Positions 1-6,017 of a stretch of 10,815 bases of DNA are shown here, in pieces. The translations under genes were made by a program, and so were the position numbers. Below the pieces are notes generated by a model that saw only the letters and a program-made list of their open reading frames with translations, did not search any database and was not told the DNA's origin. Within the stretch, counting starts at the first letter, position 1. The number at the start of each line of letters is the position of its first letter. This stretch comes from an uncultured Lachnospiraceae bacterium (GTDB lineage Bacteria > Bacillota > Clostridia > Lachnospirales > Lachnospiraceae), in contig URRW01000045.1 of assembly GCA_900550285.1 (NCBI GenBank), positions 1-10,815 of the forward strand, written 5' to 3'.

Positions 1-13
1 AAATACAGTAACT

Positions 14-67
14 ATGTGGCTTTCAGCCACATTCGTGGCAAAGTCGTGAATAATTTAGGTTTTTTTT
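14..67 (+). other. Hairpins with a downstream T tract, possible 3' end of an upstream transcript
   Basis: An 8-bp stem (14-21 with 25-32) has a three-base loop. Its right arm can instead pair with GTGGC at 35-39, so two exclusive hairpins are possible. A run of eight T (60-67) follows, but about 20 bases beyond the second stem, so this is not a textbook intrinsic terminator. It lies upstream of the promoter of the first gene and probably belongs to whatever precedes the window. Confidence 0.3.
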
Positions 68-86
68 ATTTTGCGGGAAAAAAGGA

Positions 87-116
87 TTAACAAAAGCCGG
101 TTACCTATGCTAAAAT
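87..116 (+). promoter_or_regulatory. Sigma-A-type promoter of the lactonase-Nudix unit
   Basis: TTAACA (87-92) and TAAAAT (111-116) are separated by 18 bases, and a TG at 108-109 makes an extended -10. Transcription would start near 123, giving a leader of about 33 bases that contains the AGGAGG at 141-146, nine bases before the ATG at 156. No operator is evident. Confidence 0.65.
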
Positions 117-155
117 AAAAGAAATCAGATCCTTGTATACAGGAGGTTTTTCAAT

Positions 156-1208
156 ATGGATGCGCAGGGAAAATATGTTGCCTATGTCTCCACCTATACG
201 ATGGGGGACAATCACGGCATTACGATTTATGATGTGGATGTGGAGAAGGGGAGATTTTCGTTAAAGGACAGGGTGGAGATCACAAACTCTTCCTATCTGA
301 CGATTTCCCACAACCGCAGATGGCTGTATTCGATCACGGACTTTGGCGTGGAGGCGTATGAGATCCAGCCGGACGGCACGCTGAAGGTGATTAACATGGC
401 GGGGATCAACGGCATGAGAGGCTGCTATCTTTCGACCGATTATGAGGATAAATTCCTGTTTGTGGCAGGCTGGCACGACGGCAAGATCACGGCGCTTCGG
501 CTGAACGAAGACGGAAGCGTCGGGGAGATCACGGACGAGATTTTCCACAGGGGGCTTGGCAGCATCGCGGAGCGCAATTTCCGTCCCCATGTAAGCTGCG
601 TGAAAATGACCCGCGACAACCATTATCTGTGCGCGGCGGATCTGGGGATGGACCATGTGAAGGTTTACCGTCTGGATCACAGCACGGGAAAGCTGGCGCT
701 GGCGGACGTGATCCGTAGCGAGATGGAATCGGCGCCCCGGCATTTGAAGTTCAGTCAGGACGGAAGCATCCTTTATATCGTCCATGAGCTGAAAAATATC
801 ATCGACGTTTATACATACCGGGAAGAGAAGGGCAATCCGTTCTTTGAAAAGATCCAGACGGTTTCCACGGTAAATGATTATCATGCGTCCAATTCGGCGG
901 CGAGCGCGCTGAATCTGTCGGAGGATTTTCAGTATCTGGTCAGCTCCAACGCGGGCGATAACAGCGTGATCATGTACCGGATCGACCAAAAGACAGGGCT
1001 GCTTGAACGGATCTTCTGCCTGCCGATCAGCGGCGAATATCCTAAGGACGCGGCGCTGTTTCCGGATAATAAGCATTTGGTTTCCTTAAACCATGAATCC
1101 AATACGATGACGTTTTTCAGTGTGGATACGGAAAAAGGGCTGATCGTCATGAACGGCCCGGAGATCCATGTGGATCAGCCAAACTGCGTGATCTTCCACA
1201 GGCTGTGA
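156..1208 (+). CDS. Lactonase-family beta-propeller protein (6-phosphogluconolactonase-like)
   Basis: This 350-residue protein resembles the lactonase family that includes the E. coli Pgl (YbhE) type of 6-phosphogluconolactonase. These are seven-bladed propellers, and some members hydrolyse 6-phosphogluconolactone or related sugar lactones. Blade-like repeats run along the whole chain, each with a turn of the type DG or TG followed by a strand ending in VY, AY or MY. Family landmarks are RPHV (143-146), PRHL (194-197) followed by a DG turn and YIVHEL, and GEYPKD (293-298). There is no signal peptide, so it should be cytoplasmic. The ATG at 156 has AGGAGG nine bases upstream. A Nudix gene follows after 19 bases, so the two are probably co-transcribed; I infer a metabolite-repair or sugar-phosphate role only loosely. 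The exact substrate cannot be read from the sequence, and many family members have no tested activity. Confidence 0.85.
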   Translation: MDAQGKYVAYVSTYTMGDNHGITIYDVDVEKGRFSLKDRVEITNSSYLTISHNRRWLYSITDFGVEAYEIQPDGTLKVINMAGINGMRGCYLSTDYEDKFLFVAGWHDGKITALRLNEDGSVGEITDEIFHRGLGSIAERNFRPHVSCVKMTRDNHYLCAADLGMDHVKVYRLDHSTGKLALADVIRSEMESAPRHLKFSQDGSILYIVHELKNIIDVYTYREEKGNPFFEKIQTVSTVNDYHASNSAASALNLSEDFQYLVSSNAGDNSVIMYRIDQKTGLLERIFCLPISGEYPKDAALFPDNKHLVSLNHESNTMTFFSVDTEKGLIVMNGPEIHVDQPNCVIFHRL

Positions 1209-1227
1209 CCGGAAGGGAGAGTAGGAT

Positions 1228-1680
1228 ATGGATGAGAAGCTGCGCCGGGCAGGCTTAAAATGCCATGTGCATCCGCTGGGAAGCCTTTCGGATTATAAAT
1301 ATGTAGTGATCTGTACGTCCTATCAGGGCAGATGGGTGCTTTCAAAGCATAAAAAGCGCGATACGTGGGAGACGCAGGGCGGGCATATCGAAAGCGGGGA
1401 GACGCCGCTTATGTGCGCAAGGCGCGAGCTGTTTGAAGAAAGCGGGATCAGGGAAGCAGAGCTTTATCCGGTCTGCGATTACTGGGGCTTTGATGAGGAG
1501 GGCGGCTCCGCCGGGGTGGTATTTCTGGCGGTTGCTGATCATCTGGGGGAGCTGCCGGAGAGCGAGATGGAACGGATCGGGGTGTTTGACGTTTTGCCGC
1601 AGGAGCTTACCTATCCGCAGACGTCGCCGGTTTTGTATGCGGAGGCGGGAAAGCTGCTGGCAGGCTTGGAAAGGGAATAA
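1228..1680 (+). CDS. Nudix hydrolase
   Basis: This is a 150-residue, single-domain Nudix protein. The complete Nudix box GX5EX7REUXEEXGU is present at residues 52-74, with E58, R66, E67, E70 and E71 in place for metal binding and catalysis. Such enzymes hydrolyse a nucleoside diphosphate linked to another group, as in 8-oxo-dGTP or NDP-sugars. The part before the box (VVICTSYQGRWVLSKHKKRD) is the usual first strand and loop, with a basic stretch that may contact phosphate. There is no extra domain, so the substrate cannot be told. The ATG at 1228 has AGGGAGA about eight bases upstream and begins 19 bases after the lactonase gene, suggesting one transcript. A hairpin just beyond the stop codon should end it. 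Confidence 0.9.
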   Translation: MDEKLRRAGLKCHVHPLGSLSDYKYVVICTSYQGRWVLSKHKKRDTWETQGGHIESGETPLMCARRELFEESGIREAELYPVCDYWGFDEEGGSAGVVFLAVADHLGELPESEMERIGVFDVLPQELTYPQTSPVLYAEAGKLLAGLERE

Positions 1681-1683
1681 AAT

Positions 1684-1717
1684 AAAGAGGTGTGCGCCTT
1701 GGTGCACACCTCTTTTT
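1684..1717 (+). terminator. Intrinsic terminator, probably bidirectional
   Basis: A perfect 12-bp stem (1684-1695 with 1704-1715) has an eight-base loop and ends in TTTTT on the plus strand, just after the Nudix stop codon. Read on the minus strand, the same stem is followed by a U-rich TTTATTTTATT, so it can also stop transcripts coming from aroC, whose stop codon lies about 60 bases away. Confidence 0.88.
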
Positions 1718-1778
1718 GGAATACGGTTTTCTTTCCGAAGTCGTTCAGACAGCGGATGCTTAAACGGTCAGATGGGTT

Positions 1779-2885
1779 TCAACGGTCTGCCTTGTAAAGC
1801 TTTTCTAAGTTTTCCATCCTTGCCCCGAGGTTTGCGAGCAGCAGATCCAGAACGGTCAATGCAGCCATACTCTCCACCACGACGACGGCGCGGGGGACGA
1901 TGACGGGATCGTGGCGGCCTCTGATCTGCAGGGTGCGCTCCTGATGATCCCTGCCTACCGTCTGCTGGGGCTGGAAAATGGACGGGGTGGGCTTGATGTG
2001 GGCGCGCAGGAGGATGGGAGAGCCGTCGCTGATGCCGCCTAAGATGCCTCCGGCGTGGTTTGTCTTTTTGGAAACGGAGCCGTCTTTGATGCAGAAGGCG
2101 TCGTTATTCTGGGAGCCTTTCGCCAAGGAAACAGCAGTTCCGTCGCCGATTTCTACCGCCTTGACAGCGCCGATGGACATGACAGCGGCAGAGAGCCGCG
2201 CGTCCAGCTTGTCAAAAACGGGTTCCCCGATCCCGGCAGGCATCCCGGTGATGCGGCATTCGATGACGCCTCCCGCGGAATCCTGCTCCTGCATACACCG
2301 GGAAAGATACTGTTCTGCGCACGCGGAAGCCTCCCGGTCGGGCATGCAGGTGGGCGTTTCAAGGATCGCAGCAGCATCAAAGGCCGCAGGATCGATGGAA
2401 ACAGGGCCGATGGATTTGGTGTAGGCGCAGACCTGTATGCCCAGCTGGCTTAAAACGCGCAGGGCAATGGCTCCTGCGGCGACCCGACCGGCGGTTTCGC
2501 GGCCGGAGGAGCGTCCGCCGCCCCGGTAATCCCGGAAGCCGTATTTTTCATCGAAGGTATAGTCCGCATGGCCGGGACGGTAATTTTGCGCAATATCCGA
2601 ATAGTCCGCAGAGCGCTGGGACGTATTCGGAATGAGCAGGGAAATGGGCGTCCCGGTCGTTTTGCCTTCAAAGACGCCGGAAAGGATCTGTACGCAGTCC
2701 CCTTCTTTGCGCTGCGTGGCAAACTGCGTGGAGCCGGGCTTCCTGCGGTCAAGACAGGGCTGGATGTCGGCTTCGCTCAGGCAAAGCCCCGCAGGGCAGC
2801 CGTCCACCACCGCGCCGAGGGCGGGACCGTGGGACTCTCCCCATGTGGTGACTCTAAAATAATTTCCAAATGTTGAACCGGACAT
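1779..2885 (-). CDS. aroC: Chorismate synthase
   Basis: It converts 5-enolpyruvylshikimate 3-phosphate to chorismate, the last shared step to aromatic amino acids and folate, using reduced FMN without net redox change. The 368-residue length is typical. Family signatures are present in order: GESHG at residues 16-20 followed by a GAVVDGCP stretch, YRPGHADYT around 102-110, GGRSSGRETAGR at 123-134, NHAGGILGGISDGSP at 276-290, and GRHDP at 323-327 leading into VVVVESM. The two conserved histidines are H19 and H106. The ATG at 2885 has AAAAGGAG (plus-strand 2893-2900) seven bases upstream. It stands alone on the minus strand, away from other shikimate genes, convergent with the Nudix gene and divergent from the acyltransferase. 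Bacterial chorismate synthases of this kind need a separate flavin reductase; none is seen here. Confidence 0.98.
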   Translation of the reverse strand: MSGSTFGNYFRVTTWGESHGPALGAVVDGCPAGLCLSEADIQPCLDRRKPGSTQFATQRKEGDCVQILSGVFEGKTTGTPISLLIPNTSQRSADYSDIAQNYRPGHADYTFDEKYGFRDYRGGGRSSGRETAGRVAAGAIALRVLSQLGIQVCAYTKSIGPVSIDPAAFDAAAILETPTCMPDREASACAEQYLSRCMQEQDSAGGVIECRITGMPAGIGEPVFDKLDARLSAAVMSIGAVKAVEIGDGTAVSLAKGSQNNDAFCIKDGSVSKKTNHAGGILGGISDGSPILLRAHIKPTPSIFQPQQTVGRDHQERTLQIRGRHDPVIVPRAVVVVESMAALTVLDLLLANLGARMENLEKLYKADR

Positions 2886-2905
2886 ATGGCTACTCCTTTT
2901 TCCTA

Positions 2906-2919
2906 TTTATATGATAATA
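2906..2919 (-). promoter_or_regulatory. Possible -10 region of aroC
   Basis: On the minus strand an AT-rich patch contains TATTAT (2919-2914) and TATAAA (2911-2906) just upstream of the aroC ribosome binding site. TATTAT gives the more sensible leader of about 22 bases; TATAAA would start transcription almost on the Shine-Dalgarno. No good -35 is seen at 16-18 bases. Confidence 0.3.
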
Positions 2920-2927
2920 AGCTTCGG

Positions 2928-3048
2928 CAGCAGTTCCGGTTTTGCCTGCGTCTGGCGCTGCACAGCCCCTGCCCGGTACGCTGTCTGCGTAAGCCGACTT
3001 ACGAGCGAAGGAGAATTTGCAGACGCCGCCGCTTGTCCGGAACCGCTG
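2928..3048. repeat. Large imperfect inverted repeat, possible dispersed intergenic element
   Basis: The outer arms are 2928-2939 and 3037-3048, complementary at 11 of 12 positions. Inside, GTCTGC (2983-2988) can pair with GCAGAC (3019-3024), enclosing a CGTAAG/CTTACG hairpin with a four-base loop (2988-3003). The element is GC-rich, in contrast to the AT-rich flanks, and a T8 run (3053-3060) follows it. It lies between divergent genes, where no terminator is needed. Its minus-strand stretch GCGGCGGCGTCTG recurs at 5967-5979 with similar flanks, which suggests a repeat family. It has no coding potential that I believe. Confidence 0.55.
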
Positions 3049-3076
3049 GAAATTTTTTTTAGTATAAAACATTTTT

Positions 3077-3105
3077 TTGACGGATACAAGGGAATCTGTT
3101 ATACT
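3077..3105 (+). promoter_or_regulatory. Near-consensus sigma-A promoter of the acyltransferase
   Basis: TTGACG (3077-3082) and TATACT (3100-3105) are separated by exactly 17 bases, with TG at 3097-3098 adding an extended -10. Transcription should begin near 3112, leaving a leader of about 39 bases to the ATG at 3151. This rules out translation from any codon further upstream in the same frame. Confidence 0.8.
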
Positions 3106-3150
3106 GGCGGAAGGAATATTGCAGCAGACGGACTTTTGCGGGAGGAAGGA

Positions 3151-4314
3151 ATGAAAAAGACAAGGCAGGCGAATCTGGAGCTTCTGCGCATTTTCGCCAT
3201 GGTAATGGTAGTAACGGCGCATCTGGTCAATCACGGCAATCTGATCGGGGCAGCGCAGCTGGGGACGGCGTCCTATTATATTGTATGGACCCTGTTTGGC
3301 GTATCCTTTGTGTGCATCAATATTTATCTGCTCATCAGCAGCTACTTTCTGGTGGAGTCGCGGTTTTCCTTGTGGAAACTTGTAAAAATGGTCGCGCAGG
3401 TCTTTTTTTACGCGTTCGGGATCACGCTTTTGTTCTGGCTGTTTACGGATGTGCCCCATGAGCTGAAATATATGGTTTATTCGGTGCTTCCGGTTTCGTC
3501 GGATTTTTACTGGTTTGTGTCGATGTATGTGGGCATGTATGTGCTTGCGCCGCTGATGAATAAGCTGATCCGTGCGCTGACAAAGCGTCAGCTGGAATGC
3601 GCCATGGCGCTGGGCTTTGTGCTCGTGTCCGCGTGGCCGAATATTTTTTATTTTTCGTCGGCGCTGAATACGGCGGGCGGCGTGAGCATCGCGTGGTTTT
3701 TGGTGGTGTATCTGTTCGGTGCGTATTTGAGGCTTTACTATGTGCCGGATCAAAAGGCGGGCAAATGGTTTCTGCGGGCGGCAGCGGCAGCGCTTCTGAT
3801 CCCGGCAAGCCGCTTTGTAATCGAAGCCCTTTTAAAAACGCCGCTTGGCAAAATCGGTATTCTGGAAGATCTGATGTGGGGCTACAGCGTATTTTTTACA
3901 TACAGCTCCATGCTCGTGACGGCAGCGGCGGTATTACTGTTTATCGCGTTTTTGAATCTGAAAAGCCCGGGCGGCAGGATCGGGGCGTTTATCAATCGGG
4001 CAGCGGGCGCGGCATTTGGCGTATACCTGATCCACGACCATTATTATATCCGGGAAAGCCTCTGGACGCAGATCGACGGGGCGGCATGGCTTGGAAAATG
4101 GTATCTGCTCCCGGCGTGCATTGGGACGATCGCAGCGGTTTATGCGGTTTGTACGGTCATCGAGCTGATCCGGCAGGGGATTTTTTACCGGTTTGAGCAC
4201 AGCGTAAGCATCGCAGGATTTTTTGGCAGGATGGATGAAAAGCTGCGCAGCATATGGAACGGCGCTTCCGGAGCAGACAAAAACGGAGCGCTGACAGAAA
4301 ATAAAAGGAATTAA
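3151..4314 (+). CDS. Membrane acyltransferase, acyltransferase-3 family
   Basis: This 387-residue polytopic protein resembles the acyltransferase-3 family, whose members usually O-acetylate cell-surface polysaccharides or glycolipids using a cytoplasmic acyl donor. The N-terminus has the family motif NLELLRIFAMVMVV followed by AH, with the key histidine at H24. About ten hydrophobic segments follow, including WFVSMYVGMYVLAPLMN (121-137), typical of Firmicutes surface-sugar acyltransferases, and FGVYLIHDH (289-297) near the end. The C-terminal 35 residues are polar. The frame is open to 2911, but the promoter at 3077-3105 lies inside that extension, and GGAGGAAGG directly before 3151 fits this ATG, so I take 3151. 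No glycosyltransferases or capsule genes are nearby, so the acceptor is unknown. The stop codon is 27 bases before tgt, without a terminator, so they may share a transcript. Confidence 0.9.
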   Translation: MKKTRQANLELLRIFAMVMVVTAHLVNHGNLIGAAQLGTASYYIVWTLFGVSFVCINIYLLISSYFLVESRFSLWKLVKMVAQVFFYAFGITLLFWLFTDVPHELKYMVYSVLPVSSDFYWFVSMYVGMYVLAPLMNKLIRALTKRQLECAMALGFVLVSAWPNIFYFSSALNTAGGVSIAWFLVVYLFGAYLRLYYVPDQKAGKWFLRAAAAALLIPASRFVIEALLKTPLGKIGILEDLMWGYSVFFTYSSMLVTAAAVLLFIAFLNLKSPGGRIGAFINRAAGAAFGVYLIHDHYYIRESLWTQIDGAAWLGKWYLLPACIGTIAAVYAVCTVIELIRQGIFYRFEHSVSIAGFFGRMDEKLRSIWNGASGADKNGALTENKRN

Positions 4315-4341
4315 AAAACGCAGGAAAAGGAGAGGACGCAC

Positions 4342-5496
4342 TTGGAAAAGATGAAATATGAAGTTTTAAAACGGGAGGGGCGCGCGAAAAGGGCGGTCAT
4401 GGAAACGGTCCACGGCACAATCCAGACCCCGGTATTTATGAACGTGGGGACGGTAGCGGCGATCAAGGGCGCAGTGTCCACGGAAGATCTGGAGGGGATC
4501 GGCACGCAGGTGGAGCTGTCCAATACGTACCATCTGCATGTGCGTCCCGGCGATGAAAAGATCAAGGCGCTGGGCGGGCTCCACAAATTCATGTCGTGGA
4601 ATAAGCCGATCCTGACGGATTCCGGCGGATTTCAGGTATTTTCCCTGTCGGGGCTTAGAAAGATCAAAGAGGAAGGCGTGACGTTCCGCTGCCATATCGA
4701 CGGGCATAAGATCTTTATGGGGCCGGAAGAGAGCATGCGGATCCAGTCCAATCTGGCGTCCACCATCGCGATGGCGTTTGACGAGTGCGCTCCGGCAAAA
4801 GCGGAAAGAAGCTACGTGCAGCCGTCCGTTGACCGTACGACCAGATGGCTGGCGCGCTGTCAGAAGGAAATGGAGCGTTTGAACAGTCTGGAGGATACGA
4901 TCAATAAGCGCCAGCTTTTGTTCGGGATCAATCAGGGCGCGATCTATCCGGACATCCGCATCGAGCATGCAAAAAGGATCGCGGACATGGATCTGGACGG
5001 CTATGCGGTGGGCGGCCTTGCGGTGGGCGAGACGCACGAGGAAATGTATCATATTCTGGAAGAGACGGTTCCGTATCTGCCGGTGGATAAGCCGACCTAC
5101 CTGATGGGCGTCGGGACTCCGGCGAATATTTTGGAGGCGGTGGAGCGCGGCGTGGACTTTTTTGACTGCGTTTATCCGACCCGCAACGGCAGGCACGGGC
5201 ATCTGTATACCAACTTTGGAAAGATCAATCTGTTTAATGCGAAATACGAGCTGGATACAAAGCCCATCGAGCCGGGCTGCCAGTGCCCGGCGTGCAGGCG
5301 CTATTCCCGCGCCTACATCAGGCATCTGTTAAAGGCAAAGGAGATGCTTGGCATGCGCCTGTGCGTGCTGCACAATCTGTATTTTTACAATACGATGATG
5401 ACGGAGATCCGGGACGCTCTCGACAGGGGAGAATTTGCCGCATATAAGAAGCGAAAACTTGACGGAATGCAAAATATTGTGTATGATGGACAGTAG
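4342..5496 (+). CDS. tgt: tRNA-guanine transglycosylase (queuine tRNA-ribosyltransferase)
   Basis: It exchanges guanine 34 of GUN-anticodon tRNAs (Asp, Asn, His, Tyr) for preQ1 on the way to queuosine. The 384-residue length is normal. Visible residues are the catalytic base D93 in DSGGFQVF, D147 in FDEC, GGLAVGE at 224-230, YLMGVGTP at 253-260, and the nucleophile D275 in FFDCVYPTRNGRHG. The zinc site is C313, C315, C318 and H344. V228 sits where bacterial preQ1-using enzymes carry valine and eukaryotic ones glycine. The start is probably TTG at 4342: GGAG at 4329-4332 is nine bases upstream, whereas the in-frame ATG at 4351 would be 18 bases away. It is followed by yajC, a long-known neighbour. 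No queA or preQ1 synthesis gene is in view. Confidence 0.97.
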   Translation: MEKMKYEVLKREGRAKRAVMETVHGTIQTPVFMNVGTVAAIKGAVSTEDLEGIGTQVELSNTYHLHVRPGDEKIKALGGLHKFMSWNKPILTDSGGFQVFSLSGLRKIKEEGVTFRCHIDGHKIFMGPEESMRIQSNLASTIAMAFDECAPAKAERSYVQPSVDRTTRWLARCQKEMERLNSLEDTINKRQLLFGINQGAIYPDIRIEHAKRIADMDLDGYAVGGLAVGETHEEMYHILEETVPYLPVDKPTYLMGVGTPANILEAVERGVDFFDCVYPTRNGRHGHLYTNFGKINLFNAKYELDTKPIEPGCQCPACRRYSRAYIRHLLKAKEMLGMRLCVLHNLYFYNTMMTEIRDALDRGEFAAYKKRKLDGMQNIVYDGQ

Positions 5497-5551
5497 ACCT
5501 TACAAACACGGATTTGAATAAGGTAGTACAATGCAGGAGGAATGACAAAGA

Positions 5552-5899
5552 ATGGGTATTTTACTGACAGCAGCTCAGGCGGCACCTGGCCCCGGCAGCA
5601 TGATTCCGATCATTTTGATGTATGTCGTGATTTTCGGCGTATTTTTCTACTTCGTGCTTTACCGCCCGCAGAAGAAAGAACAGAAGAAGACAGCGGCGAT
5701 GCTGTCCACGCTGGAGATCGGCGACTGCGTATTGACCAGCAGCGGTTTTTATGGAATCATCATCGACATCACGGACGACACGGTGATCGTAGAGTTCGGC
5801 AACAACAAAAACTGCCGTATCCCTATGCAGAAAAGTGCGATCGCGCAGGTAGAGAAGGCTGACGCAGAGAGCGCGCCGGAACCTGCCAAGAAGAAATAA
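5552..5899 (+). CDS. yajC: Preprotein translocase accessory subunit YajC
   Basis: YajC is a small single-span membrane protein that associates with SecDF and the SecYEG channel during protein export. This copy has 115 residues, with a short Ala/Pro-rich N-terminus, one membrane segment at about 17-37 and the hallmark YRPQ (37-40) followed by a lysine-rich stretch. A compact cytoplasmic domain follows with GDCVLTSSGFYG and DDTVIVEF, then a short acidic and basic tail. The ATG at 5552 has AGGAGG 11 bases upstream. It lies 55 bases after tgt, with no terminator between, so the two are likely co-transcribed. Unlike the classic tgt-yajC-secD-secF arrangement, secD and secF do not follow; a terminator-like hairpin and an unrelated peptidase gene do. 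Confidence 0.93.
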   Translation: MGILLTAAQAAPGPGSMIPIILMYVVIFGVFFYFVLYRPQKKEQKKTAAMLSTLEIGDCVLTSSGFYGIIIDITDDTVIVEFGNNKNCRIPMQKSAIAQVEKADAESAPEPAKKK

Positions 5900-5910
5900 T
5901 ACAGGCAAAC

Positions 5911-5940
5911 AAAGGAATCGGGCAGCCGGTTCCTTTTGTG
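5911..5940 (+). terminator. Probable intrinsic terminator after yajC
   Basis: An 11-bp stem with one G-U pair (5911-5921 with 5926-5936) closes a four-base GCAG loop and runs into TTTTGTGT. The stem is good but the U tract is interrupted by G, so some read-through into the peptidase gene is possible. Confidence 0.65.
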
Positions 5941-5957
5941 TATTCCATAAGCCGTCC

Positions 5958-5986
5958 CGCAAAGCGCGGCGGCGTCTGACAAATCC
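5958..5986. repeat. Short second copy of part of the 2928-3048 repeat
   Basis: Bases 5967-5979 (GCGGCGGCGTCTG) match the minus strand of 3021-3033 exactly. The flanks also agree with small gaps: CAAGC versus CAAAGC before, and CAAATTC versus CAAATCC after. It looks like a decayed fragment of the same element in another intergenic gap. The pairing arms are not conserved here. Confidence 0.4.
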
Positions 5987-6017
5987 GTGCCTGCATAAGC
6001 GGGGGAAAGGAAGGAAA

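Noticed and set aside
1433..1903. 156-codon plus-strand frame overlapping the Nudix gene and the aroC end
   Set aside because: It runs through the Nudix gene in another frame and through the terminator hairpin, with an Arg-rich, unlikely translation.
2911..3150. N-terminal extension of the acyltransferase reading frame starting at ATG 2911
   Set aside because: It spans the inverted repeat and the promoter at 3077-3105, has no family similarity, and the good ribosome binding site and family motif begin at 3151.
2890..3753. 287-codon minus-strand frame across the intergenic region and acyltransferase
   Set aside because: Its translation is a His/Arg/Lys-rich shadow of the acyltransferase and crosses the promoter; aroC already occupies the minus strand next to it with proper signals.
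4366..5325. 319-codon open frame antisense to tgt
   Set aside because: It lies wholly within tgt, has no ribosome binding site that I can see, and its translation is Arg/His-rich as expected of a shadow frame in GC-rich DNA.
5542..5862. Alternative frame over yajC starting at ATG 5542
   Set aside because: The ATG is one base from AGGAGG, too close, and the translation is Asp/Arg/His-rich, whereas the 5552 frame gives a clear YajC.
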